Origin: an uncultured Bacteroides sp.
GTDB lineage: Bacteria; Bacteroidota; Bacteroidia; Bacteroidales; Bacteroidaceae
Reading direction: 5' to 3'
Assembly: GCA_949300425.1 (NCBI GenBank)
Contig: CASGED010000126.1
Location: forward strand, 1-64,000
DNA: 64,000 nt
Part shown: positions 1-8,199 of the stretch, piece after piece
Layout of the letters: each line of letters begins with the position of its first letter
Numbering within the stretch: position 1 is the first letter of the stretch
Notes under the pieces: model-generated
Seen by the model: the letters and a program-made list of their open reading frames with translations, nothing else
The model's database searches: none
Told to the model about the DNA's origin: nothing
Position numbers and translations under genes: made by a program

Positions 1-724
1 TATCATTATTATACACTAATATTCGGTTTAATCCTTTCAATACTAAAAATCTGTCTGCAAAGATGATACTTTTTAAGTTTGTATCAAAAGAAAATTCATC
101 ACCGCCCGTTAAAAAAACCAAAAGTTCAGGATATTTAGTTCTCATTGAGTGGATATAGCCCTCAATCTCATACTCAACACCGCGCAACACGCCGGCACGA
201 ATGGCTGTATCGGTGTTTTTTCCAACGGGCAAAATCCGGCCTTCCGGCTCCACCAAAGGCAAACGCCCCGTGAACTGATGCAATGCCTTGAAACGCATCT
301 GCAACCCGGGAGAAATATTTCCCCCGTGATAGCGTCCGGCCGCGTCCACGAGCTCATACGTAATGCATGTACCCGCATCTATCACCAGAATATCCCGCCC
401 CGGGAAACGCCCGCAAGCACCAACCACCGCCGCCATACGGTCGTAGCCAAGCGTTTCAGGCGTCTCATACAGATTCTCCACCGGCAGAGGCGTATCCGCC
501 CCCAGCCTGAGCAAAGGACAAGGCAAATTGCACAGGCGGGCTTCCGCCTCTTCACTAAGGTCTACTACAGTGACCATTATCGCACGCTCCACGTCATAAT
601 GCGAGCAGATGTCGGGCAACCGCTCCAGCGTCCGGTTAGAGTCGTGCACCACGTCTACCAGTGAATCACCATCAAACAGGGCTATCTTAGCCACGGTATT
701 CCCAATGTCTATTATCAGATTCAT
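1..724 (-). CDS. coaX: Type III pantothenate kinase (partial, C-terminus off the left edge)
   Basis: Reading leftward from an ATG at 724, the frame stays open to the window edge for 241 codons. The protein starts [10 protein letters not shown], the phosphate-binding DxGNT motif of the acetate-kinase/CoaX fold, and later has [11 protein letters not shown] and a GGNISPG segment typical of CoaX. It phosphorylates pantothenate in the first step of coenzyme A synthesis and is cytoplasmic. Family members are about 240-260 residues, so only a few codons are missing. It lies 68 bp downstream of mutY on the same strand. The family call is strong from the motifs; only the stop codon is unseen. Confidence 0.92.
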   Translation of the reverse strand, partial: MNLIIDIGNTVAKIALFDGDSLVDVVHDSNRTLERLPDICSHYDVERAIMVTVVDLSEEAEARLCNLPCPLLRLGADTPLPVENLYETPETLGYDRMAAVVGACGRFPGRDILVIDAGTCITYELVDAAGRYHGGNISPGLQMRFKALHQFTGRLPLVEPEGRILPVGKNTDTAIRAGVLRGVEYEIEGYIHSMRTKYPELLVFLTGGDEFSFDTNLKSIIFADRFLVLKGLNRILVYNND

Positions 725-792
725 CTTTTTCCATGAAAAATCAGGGCGCAAAGATACAATTTTCTTTTAAAACCCGTGGACATTTACGCCTC

Positions 793-1839
793 TTAAATCT
801 TGTATTCCTCCAAGAATGCATGTACCAGCCGGGGCAAAGCATAACGTCCCCACCCGTCTATGGGCACACGCACATAATCCGCCAGACCTGCGGGAAGAAA
901 TGGCAAGGCCAACCCGTAAAAATCGGCATGAATGACCTGATGGGACAAAACATGGCGGAGACCGCGTTTTAACGGGACAAAAGTGACGCCTTCGCCAAGC
1001 CTTGGCATCCATTCCTTATCCTGAAGCAACTGACACACTTCCCGCTCGTCCATCGGACGCTCTACTTCCAACAAGGGAAGCTCGTAAAGATTACGCCAAA
1101 TGTCATCCCCCGTACGCTTGCGCAGCAGCATTTCATTGTTCGCGCGTACATATATATATATAAAATAGCGGTCGGTCACCTTAGTCTTATGCTGTTTCAC
1201 CGGAAGTACAGACACCCGCCCACGGGCAAAAGCCAAGCAGGTATCAGCCAAAGGACATGCGGAACAATCGGGAGACTGGGGGATGCATTGCAGGGCGCCA
1301 AAGTCCATAATAGCTTGATTATACGTATCGGGATGCCGCACGTCAAGCATCTCCTGCGCTAAAGCCGCGAAAACCTTCCTGCCTCCGGTGGAGTCTATCG
1401 GGATATCCATGTCAAAATATCGCGAAAGCACCCGATAAACATTGCCATCCACCACGGCATAAGGCATGCCATAGGCTATGGAGCAGATAGCCGCAGCCGT
1501 ATAATCGCCCACCCCCTTCAAGGCACGCACCCCCTCGTACGTACGAGGAAACACGCCGCCCATGCTCCTTGCGGCCTCGTGCAGATTTCGTGCCCGCGAA
1601 TAATAGCCCAAACCTTGCCAATAGCGCATCACCTCATCCTCATCGGCTTCGGCCAAGGTCTGTACATCGGGAAAACGGCTCACGAAGCGCATGAAATAGT
1701 CATATCCCTGCGCCACACGCGTCTGTTGCAGGATTATCTCCGAAATCCAAATCAGGTAAGGATCTTTTGTCCCCCGCCAAGGCAAGTCACGCTTGTTCAC
1801 CCCATACCATTCCATCAATTTACCGGTAAATAAACTCAT
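793..1839 (-). CDS. mutY: A/G-specific adenine DNA glycosylase MutY
   Basis: This base-excision repair enzyme removes adenine mispaired with 8-oxoguanine. The helix-hairpin-helix region reads LKGVGDYTAAAI, followed by the VVDGNVYRVLSR catalytic neighbourhood. The 4Fe-4S ligands appear as C-x6-C-x2-C-x5-C (CIPQSPDCSACPLADTC). A C-terminal NUDIX-like domain that senses 8-oxoG follows. The frame is open to an ATG at 1860, but I choose 1839 (MSLFTGKLMEWYG, 348 aa): the AAGGATG just before it is a plausible ribosome site. A TACTTTTG -7 box at 1870-1863 would also place the 1860 ATG at or before the transcript start. Confidence 0.93.
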   Translation of the reverse strand: MSLFTGKLMEWYGVNKRDLPWRGTKDPYLIWISEIILQQTRVAQGYDYFMRFVSRFPDVQTLAEADEDEVMRYWQGLGYYSRARNLHEAARSMGGVFPRTYEGVRALKGVGDYTAAAICSIAYGMPYAVVDGNVYRVLSRYFDMDIPIDSTGGRKVFAALAQEMLDVRHPDTYNQAIMDFGALQCIPQSPDCSACPLADTCLAFARGRVSVLPVKQHKTKVTDRYFIYIYVRANNEMLLRKRTGDDIWRNLYELPLLEVERPMDEREVCQLLQDKEWMPRLGEGVTFVPLKRGLRHVLSHQVIHADFYGLALPFLPAGLADYVRVPIDGWGRYALPRLVHAFLEEYKI

Positions 1840-1955
1840 AATCATCCTTGTTTTCAGCACCGCAAAAGTAATGCTTTTCGGTGTAACAAAACTTAATAGA
1901 GCGACTTTTTCTAAAAAATGTCCGAAATATATTTTTCAAAGACGAGGAAAAGCTA

Positions 1956-1963
1956 TATATTTG
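1956..1963 (+). promoter_or_regulatory. Probable -7 box for the HU gene
   Basis: TATATTTG fits the Bacteroides TAnnTTTG element and lies 52 bp before the HU start codon. The -33 region is weak (TTTT about 20 bp upstream). No experimental support is available. Confidence 0.5.
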
Positions 1964-2014
1964 CAGTCCAAAAAATTAAGAGAACAATACTAACAATATT
2001 TTTTTTAAAGAAAA

Positions 2015-2290
2015 ATGACTAAAGCTGATATTGTAAACGAGATTACGAAGAACACCGGGATTGATAAGACGACAGTACTTACAACGGTTGAAGCGTTCAT
2101 GGATGCCGTCAAAGCATCTTTGGCCAAGGATGAGAATGTCTACCTCCGCGGATTTGGAAGTTTCATTGTGAAGAAGAGAGCACAGAAGACCGCACGCAAC
2201 ATCTCCAAGAACACGACCATCATCATACCGGAACATAACATCCCGGCATTTAAACCTGCGAAAACGTTCACACTTGCAGTGAAGAAATAA
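2015..2290 (+). CDS. HU-family DNA-binding protein
   Basis: A 91-residue nucleoid-associated protein. It begins MTKADIVNEI, then has the HU dimerisation helices and the hallmark RGFGSFIVKKRAQKTARN segment leading to the DNA-binding arm. The arm ends NIPAFKPAKTF, where the conserved proline intercalates into DNA. It acts as a dimer that bends DNA. The start is the first ATG, preceded by an A/T-rich leader typical of Bacteroidetes. A small basic-peptide gene starts 36 bp downstream and is probably co-transcribed. Confidence 0.95.
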   Translation: MTKADIVNEITKNTGIDKTTVLTTVEAFMDAVKASLAKDENVYLRGFGSFIVKKRAQKTARNISKNTTIIIPEHNIPAFKPAKTFTLAVKK

Positions 2291-2326
2291 TAAACAAGAG
2301 TATTAACCAATAAAATTTTAACGACT

Positions 2327-2419
2327 ATGCCAAGTGGTAAGAAGAAAAAAAGACATAAAATGTCTACGCACAAGCGGAAAAAAAGACTGAGAAAGAACAG
2401 ACATAAAAGCAAGAAGTAA
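2327..2419 (+). CDS. 30-residue, very basic peptide (AURKAIP1/COX24-like)
   Basis: ATG at 2327 to TAA at 2417-2419 gives 30 residues, of which 21 are Lys, Arg or His (begins MPSGKKKKRHKM, ends NRHKSKK). There is no hydrophobic core. The KKKKRHKMSTHKRKKRLRKNR pattern resembles the tail of the AURKAIP1/COX24 family, whose mitochondrial member mS38 is a small-subunit ribosomal protein; I recall short Bacteroidetes proteins carrying that annotation. By inference it binds rRNA. It sits between HU and the ribonuclease gene and is followed by a 20-bp hairpin. The family assignment rests on composition and pattern only. Confidence 0.7.
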   Translation: MPSGKKKKRHKMSTHKRKKRLRKNRHKSKK

Positions 2420-2440
2420 AAATCTTAGTCTGAATGACAT

Positions 2441-2491
2441 AACAAAGAACAAACTTGTGAACGGAAAGACCTCGCGAGTTTGTTCTTTGTT
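2441..2491 (+). terminator. Long hairpin between the basic peptide and rng
   Basis: AACAAAGAACAAACT (2441-2455) pairs perfectly with AGTTTGTTCTTTGTT (2477-2491). The stem extends inward to about 20 bp with G-U pairs (ACTTGTGA with TCGCGAGT), and the loop is 11 nt. No run of T follows, so termination is not certain. It could instead be a structured leader for rng, whose start is 44 bp away with no clear promoter between. Confidence 0.65.
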
Positions 2492-2534
2492 TAAGCGAAC
2501 AATTTGTTTTTTGTAATTTAAAAGCATTTTTATA

Positions 2535-4106
2535 GTGACAAGCGAACTCGTAGTAGACGTACAGCCCAAAGAGGTGTCCATCGCCCTGCTGGAAGACAAG
2601 CAACTGGTGGAACTTCAAAAAGAAGGCCGCAGCCTTTCTTTCTCGGTGGGCAACATGTACTTAGGCCGCGTCAGGAAGCTGATGCCAGGCCTCAATGCCT
2701 GCTTCGTGGACGTGGGTTACGAGAAAGACGCTTTTCTTCACTACCAGGACCTGGGTCCTCAATTCAACTCTCTGGAGAAATACGTAAAGCAAACTTTAAG
2801 CGACCGCAAGAAACTCAATCCGATAACCAAGGCAACCCTGCTTCCCGACCTTGAAAAGGACGGAACGGTGTCCAACACACTCAAGGTAGGACAAGAAGTA
2901 GTGGTGCAGATAGTCAAAGAGCCCATCTCGACCAAGGGCCCGCGACTGACGTCCGAACTGTCTTTTGCCGGACGCTACCTCGTACTGATACCTTTCAACG
3001 ACAAGGTGTCGGTATCGCAAAAAATCAAGTCCAGCGCCGAGCGCGCCCGCCTCAAGCAACTGCTCATGAGCATCAAGCCCAAGAACTTCGGCGTCATCGT
3101 ACGCACCGTGGCCGAGGGCAAGCGGGTGGCCGAACTGGACGGCGAGCTTAAAGTACTGCTGAAACATTGGGAAGACGCCGTTGCCAAGATACAGAAAGCG
3201 ACCAAGTTTCCGACACTGATTTACGAAGAGACAAGCCGTGCCGTAGGATTGCTGCGCGACCTGTTCAATCCTTCCTTCGAAAGCATCCACGTCAATGACG
3301 AGGCGGTGTACAACGAAATAAAGGATTACGTAACACTCATAGCCCCTGACCGGGCAGGAATCGTCAAACTGTACAAGGGCAAGCTGCCCATCTACGACAA
3401 CTTCGGCATCACCAAGCAAGTAAAGTCCTCGTTCGGCAAGGCCGTCTCCTACAAAAGCGGCGCTTACCTCATCATCGAGCACACCGAAGCCATGCACGTG
3501 GTAGACGTCAACAGCGGAAACCGCACCAAGAATCCCGGACAAGAAGCCAATGCGCTGGAAGTGAACCTGGGAGCCGCCGACGAACTGGCACGCCAACTGC
3601 GCCTGCGAGACATGGGCGGCATCATCGTGGTGGACTTCATCGACATGGGCGAGGCCGAAAACCGGCAGAAGCTTTACGAACGCATGTGCCAGAACATGCA
3701 GAAGGACCGCGCGCGCCACAACATCCTGCCCCTCAGCAAATTCGGATTGATGCAGATTACCCGCCAGCGCGTGCGGCCCGCCATGGACGTCAACACGGCC
3801 GAGACATGCCCCACCTGCTTCGGCAAGGGCGAAATAAAGCCGTCCATCCTCTTCACAGACACGCTGGAGAGCAAGATTGACTACCTGGTAAACAAGCTGA
3901 AGATAAAGAAATTCTCGTTGCACATCCACCCGTACATCGCCGCCTACGTCAACCAGGGCTTCATGTCCCTCAAGCGCAAGTGGCAGATGAAGTACGGACT
4001 GGGCATCAAGATTATCCCGAACCAGAGTCTCGCGTTTCTGCAATACGTCTTCTACGACCCCAAGGGGGAAGAGATAGACATGAAGGAGGAAATCGAGATT
4101 AAGTAA
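2535..4106 (+). CDS. rng: Ribonuclease G/E family endoribonuclease
   Basis: A 523-residue RNase G-type enzyme that cleaves single-stranded RNA, acting in rRNA maturation and mRNA decay. The S1 domain lies near the N-terminus (GNMYLGRVRKLMPGLNACFVDVGY, with a small internal insertion). The catalytic region has VVDVNSG and IIVVDFIDMG, which hold the metal-binding aspartates. The zinc-link cysteines are CPTCFGKG. The start is GTG at 2535 (TSELVVDVQP...); no in-frame ATG precedes the conserved start. It lacks the long RNase E C-terminal tail. A 415-codon antisense frame covers it and is a composition artefact. Confidence 0.94.
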   Translation: MTSELVVDVQPKEVSIALLEDKQLVELQKEGRSLSFSVGNMYLGRVRKLMPGLNACFVDVGYEKDAFLHYQDLGPQFNSLEKYVKQTLSDRKKLNPITKATLLPDLEKDGTVSNTLKVGQEVVVQIVKEPISTKGPRLTSELSFAGRYLVLIPFNDKVSVSQKIKSSAERARLKQLLMSIKPKNFGVIVRTVAEGKRVAELDGELKVLLKHWEDAVAKIQKATKFPTLIYEETSRAVGLLRDLFNPSFESIHVNDEAVYNEIKDYVTLIAPDRAGIVKLYKGKLPIYDNFGITKQVKSSFGKAVSYKSGAYLIIEHTEAMHVVDVNSGNRTKNPGQEANALEVNLGAADELARQLRLRDMGGIIVVDFIDMGEAENRQKLYERMCQNMQKDRARHNILPLSKFGLMQITRQRVRPAMDVNTAETCPTCFGKGEIKPSILFTDTLESKIDYLVNKLKIKKFSLHIHPYIAAYVNQGFMSLKRKWQMKYGLGIKIIPNQSLAFLQYVFYDPKGEEIDMKEEIEIK

Positions 4107-4116
4107 CCCCTTACAA

Positions 4117-4159
4117 AGACAGGAGGAACAGCGGGCCGCAAGCCCCGTTCCTCCTGTCT
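4117..4159. terminator. Bidirectional terminator between rng and the alcohol dehydrogenase
   Basis: AGACAGGAGGAAC (4117-4129) pairs perfectly with GTTCCTCCTGTCT (4147-4159). A GC-rich inner stem follows (gcggg/cccc). Short T-rich tails lie on both sides, fitting its place between convergent genes. Confidence 0.8.
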
Positions 4160-4177
4160 CTTTCCCAGGCGCACCGT

Positions 4178-5350
4178 CTACAGCGCCAGCCTGTAAATCT
4201 CCTCACTGTCCTTCGGCGTCAGCCGCACGTAGTTGCCCACCAGCGACCCCTTGTTCTCGTGCAGCTTGCGCACCAGCAGCGGGATGTCCGGACGCTCCAC
4301 GCCCAACTCCTTGAAGCTCACCGGCAGCCCCATGTAGCGGAAGAAGTGCTTCAGGCGCGACACACAGCCCATGGCCATCTCCCCCAAGTCCTCCTGACGG
4401 GCCACGCCGAACACACGCTCGCCCAGCTGAGCCACCTTCTCCGGATGCCGCTCCGCCATGAACGTCATCCATGCCGGGACAATCACCGCCAAGCCCGCCC
4501 CGTGGGCCACATCGTACAGCGCGCTCACCTCGTGCTCCATGAAGTGCGAAGCCCAGTCCTCCTCACACCCCACGCCGCACGTGCCGTTGTGCGCCACCAT
4601 GCCCGCCCACATCAGGTTGGCACGTGCACCATAGTCCTGCGGATTCTGCTTCACCCGGTACGCCTCCTTCACGATGGCAGTCAGCACGCCCTCGCACATG
4701 CGGTCCGCAATCTCCACGTCCGCCGTGTTCGTGAAGTAACGCTCCAGGATGTGTACCATCATGTCGCACACCCCGCAGGCCGTCTGATACGGCGGCAGCG
4801 TATACGTCAGCTCAGGGTTCATCACCGAGAACACCGGACGCAGGTACATCGGCGCGCGCAGGCTCATCTTCTGCCGCGTGTCCACCTTCGTTATCACCGT
4901 GTTGCCCGAGCCCTCGCTGCCCGCCGCCGGAATGGTCAGCACCACCGCCACCTTCAGCGCCCGCGTCACCTGCGCCCGGCCCACGTAGAAGTCCCAGAAG
5001 TCACCCTCGTAGGGCACGCCCGCCGCGATGGCCTTCGCCGTGTCAATCACCGAGCCGCCGCCCACGGCCAGCAGCATGTCCGCCCCCTCGCGTCGGCAGA
5101 GGTCGATGCCCTCGTACACCTTCGTGTCCACCGGGTTAGGCTGCACGCCCCCCATCTCGCACCACGTCAGCCCCGCCTCGCGCAGCGACTCACGCACCCT
5201 GTCCAGCAGCCCGCTACGCACGGCCGACCCGCCGCCATACACAATCATCACCCTGTGCGCCCCGTGCTTCACCGCCAGCGCGCCCGTCTGTCTCTCCGTG
5301 TCCCGCCCGAAGACAAACTCCGTGGGACTGTAAAATACAAAGTTCTCCAT
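4178..5350 (-). CDS. Iron-containing alcohol dehydrogenase (BdhA/YqhD-like)
   Basis: A 390-residue group III metal-dependent alcohol dehydrogenase, probably NAD(P)H-dependent and acting on short aldehydes or alcohols such as butanal. The nucleotide-binding GGGSVIDTAKAI motif lies near residue 97-108. Metal ligands appear as D and H in CDMMVH, then H in MEHEVSALYD and H in DVAHGAGLA. IPAAGSEGSGNTVI is typical of the YqhD/BdhA subgroup. The real substrate cannot be read from sequence. The gene is GC-rich in third positions, like the HU-like and inositol-lipid genes next to it, which creates long shadow frames. The start is the first ATG of the conserved MENFVFYSPTEFVFG. Confidence 0.9.
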   Translation of the reverse strand: MENFVFYSPTEFVFGRDTERQTGALAVKHGAHRVMIVYGGGSAVRSGLLDRVRESLREAGLTWCEMGGVQPNPVDTKVYEGIDLCRREGADMLLAVGGGSVIDTAKAIAAGVPYEGDFWDFYVGRAQVTRALKVAVVLTIPAAGSEGSGNTVITKVDTRQKMSLRAPMYLRPVFSVMNPELTYTLPPYQTACGVCDMMVHILERYFTNTADVEIADRMCEGVLTAIVKEAYRVKQNPQDYGARANLMWAGMVAHNGTCGVGCEEDWASHFMEHEVSALYDVAHGAGLAVIVPAWMTFMAERHPEKVAQLGERVFGVARQEDLGEMAMGCVSRLKHFFRYMGLPVSFKELGVERPDIPLLVRKLHENKGSLVGNYVRLTPKDSEEIYRLAL

Positions 5351-5387
5351 ACGTTATCTGTTCATTAATAAGAATACACACATCCTG

Positions 5388-5846
5388 TCACTCCTCGTCC
5401 TCACGCCCCTTCAGCCACTGGCGATAGGCCTCCACCGTGGGGAACGAATACGGCCCCGACATAATCCCGTCCAACTGGAACGAGATGAGCCGTTCCACCT
5501 CCTGCGTCAGTTCGCGCGAAGGACGGAACACCACCCTTGGCCGCCGGATAAGGTGGTAGTTGAAGTCCTCCGGCTCCTCCACCCCCTCGCTGCCATAGGC
5601 CAGCTGCAGCGTGCCCAGCCGCCCCACTTCCACAATCGTCCCCTGTGCAAGCACCGCGGGCAGATACTGCGCCAGTATCTCCAACGCCATCATCAACTCC
5701 ATGTTGCCCATCGTAGTATGCTGCGTGGCGAAGCGGCACAGCTGACGCGCCTTCATCCGCTGCGCGGGCGAAGGTTCGGCGTACCAAAGGTCACTCTTTT
5801 CACGGCTGATGCCATTTCGTTTTCTACGTAACTTGTATCTTGCCAT
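5388..5846 (-). CDS. HU-like DNA-binding protein (HU-HIG type)
   Basis: A 152-residue protein beginning MARYKLRRKRNG. The central part (MALEILAQYLPAVLAQGTIVEVGRLG...) matches the helix pair and beta arm of the divergent HU-like family that Bacteroidetes carry in many copies, where the first helix controls dimerisation. RPRVVFRPSRELTQEV resembles the closing strand of the fold. By inference it binds DNA; target unknown. It ends 38 bp before the alcohol dehydrogenase start, so both may share a transcript. Its upstream region has a TATATTTG -7 box at 5989-5982 and four 14-bp palindromes between that box and the start codon. Confidence 0.7.
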   Translation of the reverse strand: MARYKLRRKRNGISREKSDLWYAEPSPAQRMKARQLCRFATQHTTMGNMELMMALEILAQYLPAVLAQGTIVEVGRLGTLQLAYGSEGVEEPEDFNYHLIRRPRVVFRPSRELTQEVERLISFQLDGIMSGPYSFPTVEAYRQWLKGREDEE

Positions 5847-5889
5847 AGTAGTATGTCATAAATGGTTTCATACGTATCTCCTAAGTCAA

Positions 5890-5972
5890 AAGGTATATAC
5901 CTTATATATCAAAAGGTATATACTTTACCACTCATAAGGTATATACCTTTTCACCCATAAGGTATATACCTT
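5890..5972. repeat. Array A: four 14-bp palindromes every 23 bp
   Basis: AAGGTATATACCTT starts at 5890, 5936 and 5959; a one-base variant (AAGGTATATACTTT) starts at 5913. Spacing is exactly 23 bp throughout. The 9-nt spacers differ but tend to end in c-a-t. The array lies just downstream of a TATATTTG box (5989-5982) and 44 bp upstream of the HU-like gene, so it would be in that gene's 5' leader. It could be operator DNA or a string of RNA hairpins. Confidence 0.9.
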
Positions 5973-5981
5973 TTGACCATA

Positions 5982-5989
5982 CAAATATA
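5982..5989 (-). promoter_or_regulatory. -7 box for the HU-like gene
   Basis: On the minus strand this reads TATATTTG, the full Bacteroides -7 consensus. A TTGC lies about 18 bp upstream as a weak -33 element. Transcription would start near 5975, immediately before the palindrome array. Confidence 0.55.
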
Positions 5990-6031
5990 CAGCTTTTCCG
6001 CATAGATGCAAGCATCCGGGCACAAAAAAAT

Positions 6032-6060
6032 CCCGTATCACGCCGGATGCGTGATACGGG
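6032..6060 (-). terminator. Terminator of the inositol-lipid genes
   Basis: CCCGTATCACGC (6032-6043) pairs perfectly with GCGTGATACGGG (6049-6060) around a 5-nt loop. On the minus strand the stem is followed by a run of T (6030-6024), a classic intrinsic terminator 28 bp past the PAP2 gene. Confidence 0.9.
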
Positions 6061-6087
6061 AGGGGGTATGAACGATATGCGTATGTA

Positions 6088-7023
6088 TCAACCTTGCAGA
6101 TAGGCGGCGTATCGCCCGAAGAACCGCCGGAACGGCGCCCATCGCATCAGCCCGTACTCGAAGACGAGGATGCCCAGCAGGGCGCAGGCCACACCCAGGG
6201 TGACGTCGATGATGTAATGGTGTCCGCTGTAGACGGCCGTGCACCAGATGCCCACCATGATGACATCGAACAGGACGATGAGCCAACGGCGGCAACGGGC
6301 TATGACGGCGTAGGCCAGGGCGACGACCATGTAGGCTGAATGGAGCGAAGGCACGGCGGCGAAGACATTGGCGTTGCGCCCGTAGAGGCCCTCGAAGACG
6401 GTGATGCCCAGCATCTGGTCGAAGCGGCCCAGTCCGGCGGTGTTGCCCGGCGTGCCGAGGACGGGCTCGAAGCCGTAGTTCATCACGTACCAGGGCGGGG
6501 CGGCGGGGTGGATGTAGTATCCGGCGAAGCCGATGAGGTTGACCAGGAGGAACACCATGGCGAAGCGCAGGTAGGCGTCGCGCTTGCCCTTGAGGTAGAG
6601 GTAGACGCCGAAGGCTATCGGCACGGGCACCCAGCAGAGGTAGAAGATGCCTGCCAGGAAGTCGGCCACGGGCCAATGGTGACGGGCAAAGTACTCGCAG
6701 GGTGTCAGCGTCTCGCCGCCCACGGTGATGCCGAAGAGCGACTTCTCGGCCTCGTACAGCCCGCGCACGTCGATGGGGTTGACCTCATAGTTGGGCCAGA
6801 CGCGCATCCAGTCGTAGGACACGGCGAAGACGACGAACGGCAGCAGCGCCACGACCAGCCGACGGGTAACGCCACTGGCGAAGAACAGCGCCCAGTAGAG
6901 GGCAAGGATGAGGAAGTGGTCTACGCGCAGCCCCACGTACAGGCCCGTCAGCGCCAGGAACAGGACGGAGAGCACGAGCACCCACACGGCCTCGCGCACG
7001 GAAGGCAGGGACAGACGGCTCAT
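6088..7023 (-). CDS. PAP2-superfamily membrane protein, probable inositol phosphorylceramide synthase
   Basis: A 311-residue polytopic inner-membrane protein with about eight hydrophobic segments. The PAP2 catalytic motifs are visible: PSLHSAYM carries the first histidine, and [15 protein letters not shown] carries the second histidine and the aspartate. Its place after the phosphatidylinositol synthase genes matches BT_1522 of B. thetaiotaomicron, reported to make inositol phosphorylceramide, as I recall. Predicted reaction: transfer of phosphoinositol from phosphatidylinositol to ceramide. The 4-bp overlap with the upstream gene (ATGA) shows translational coupling. PAP2 proteins can also be plain lipid phosphatases, so the specific reaction is inferred from context. 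Confidence 0.8.
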   Translation of the reverse strand: MSRLSLPSVREAVWVLVLSVLFLALTGLYVGLRVDHFLILALYWALFFASGVTRRLVVALLPFVVFAVSYDWMRVWPNYEVNPIDVRGLYEAEKSLFGITVGGETLTPCEYFARHHWPVADFLAGIFYLCWVPVPIAFGVYLYLKGKRDAYLRFAMVFLLVNLIGFAGYYIHPAAPPWYVMNYGFEPVLGTPGNTAGLGRFDQMLGITVFEGLYGRNANVFAAVPSLHSAYMVVALAYAVIARCRRWLIVLFDVIMVGIWCTAVYSGHHYIIDVTLGVACALLGILVFEYGLMRWAPFRRFFGRYAAYLQG

Positions 7024-7682
7024 TGGGGTTGTTGCTGCTTCAGGAGTTTATGACAATGGCCGATGCGCACGAAGGCTGTCCAGTTGGCCAGTACGGCGAT
7101 GATGGCCTGCGGGGCGATGAGGATGTACATGGGGTCGAACAGCCCGACGCGCTGGAAGGCTCCGGCACAGATGGCTCCCACGGCGGTCAGCACCACACGC
7201 TCGGGCCGCTGCATGAGGCCCACCTTGCAGTCCAGCCCCAGCCCCTCGGCCCGCGCCCGCACGTAGCTCACCATGAGCGAGCCGATGATGGACAGTCCGG
7301 TGATGACCGAGCCCCACAAGTAGCCTTGGAACAGGAGGAAGTAGAGGATGCCGAACAGGGTGACCAGCTCGCTATAGCGGTCGAGCACGGAGTCGTACAG
7401 CGCGCCGAAGGTGGAAGTCATGCCTCCCACACGTGCCACGCGACCGTCCATCATGTCGAACAGTCCGGCGAACAGCACCAGTCCGCCCGCCCATCCGGCA
7501 TAGGTCAACGCCGTGTTCCAGTCGGTCACCGCCGCGTACACAAACACGACAGCCGCCGCTATGTTCAGCACCAGTCCCGTAGTCGTAATGATGTTGGGCG
7601 TGATGCCCACCTTAATCATGCCATGCACAACAGGATTTATGATTCTGTAAATCAACTGTTGCAACCAATCTCTATAATTCAT
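7020..7682 (-). CDS. CDP-alcohol phosphatidyltransferase, probable phosphatidylinositol-phosphate synthase
   Basis: A 220-residue membrane enzyme. The family signature D-x2-D-G-x2-A-R-x8-G-x3-D-x3-D is complete ([12 protein letters not shown]... then [10 protein letters not shown]; aspartates near residues 76, 79, 97 and 101). Predicted reaction: CDP-diacylglycerol plus inositol-1-phosphate gives phosphatidylinositol phosphate in the inner membrane. The frame opens at 7703, but I choose 7682 ([10 protein letters not shown]), which overlaps the GtrA-like gene by 11 bp. It overlaps the PAP2 gene by 4 bp downstream. Inositol phosphate as substrate is inferred from the MIPS gene nearby and from the BT_1523 counterpart. 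Confidence 0.85.
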   Translation of the reverse strand: MNYRDWLQQLIYRIINPVVHGMIKVGITPNIITTTGLVLNIAAAVVFVYAAVTDWNTALTYAGWAGGLVLFAGLFDMMDGRVARVGGMTSTFGALYDSVLDRYSELVTLFGILYFLLFQGYLWGSVITGLSIIGSLMVSYVRARAEGLGLDCKVGLMQRPERVVLTAVGAICAGAFQRVGLFDPMYILIAPQAIIAVLANWTAFVRIGHCHKLLKQQQPQ

Positions 7683-8199
7683 CTCTATATCTATTAATAT
7701 CAAAACATTGTTTCAAGAAGTCACGGAAGTGCAGGTTGCGGTACACAAAGATGCGCTGCAACTGGTAGTTCCACACGAAAGCCACCAGCACGGCCATGAT
7801 AATCTTCGACAGGATGAAGACGTTGTCCACGTAGTAGCCCAGCAGTCCGTTGACCCACTTCATGTCCGTCAGCCACTCCGTCAGGGCGAACGTGCCCCAC
7901 GTGTTGAGCATGATGCTTCCGCCCCACACGAAGAGGTACTTCAACGCCACATGCACCTTCTTTATGCCGTCGGCCTTGAACACCCAGCCGTAGTTGACCG
8001 TGCAATTGACCATACCTCCCACGACCGAACCCGTGAACGTGGCGTACAGATAGAAGACGTCGAACAGCTTCACCAGCAGAATAGTAACCACGAAGTCTAC
8101 CAGGCTGGCAAACTGAGCGGACAGTTGGGCTTTGACAAACATCCACACCGTCCGGCGCCAATACGACTTTCTGCTTCTGTTCTTCACGCTATCAGCCAT
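7672..8199 (-). CDS. GtrA-like four-helix membrane protein
   Basis: A 175-residue protein with four hydrophobic helices and the layout of the GtrA/DPMS family (PF04138): [17 protein letters not shown], then [14 protein letters not shown], a third helix, and [14 protein letters not shown] near the end. GtrA proteins are thought to help move or present polyprenyl-linked sugars across the membrane; here it may act on an inositol-lipid intermediate or a sugar donor. The frame opens at 8310, but the conserved start is the ATG at 8199, overlapping pgpA by 16 bp. Its role in the pathway is not established to my knowledge. Confidence 0.8.
   Translation of the reverse strand: MADSVKNRSRKSYWRRTVWMFVKAQLSAQFASLVDFVVTILLVKLFDVFYLYATFTGSVVGGMVNCTVNYGWVFKADGIKKVHVALKYLFVWGGSIMLNTWGTFALTEWLTDMKWVNGLLGYYVDNVFILSKIIMAVLVAFVWNYQLQRIFVYRNLHFRDFLKQCFDINRYRDEL

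Noticed and set aside
2796-4043. 415-codon open frame antisense to rng
   Set aside because: No family resemblance, Leu/Val/His-rich as expected for a complementary frame of a GC-biased gene; rng itself is certain.
4259-5368. 369-codon open frame antisense to the alcohol dehydrogenase
   Set aside because: Composition dominated by His, Arg and Leu; a shadow of high third-position GC.
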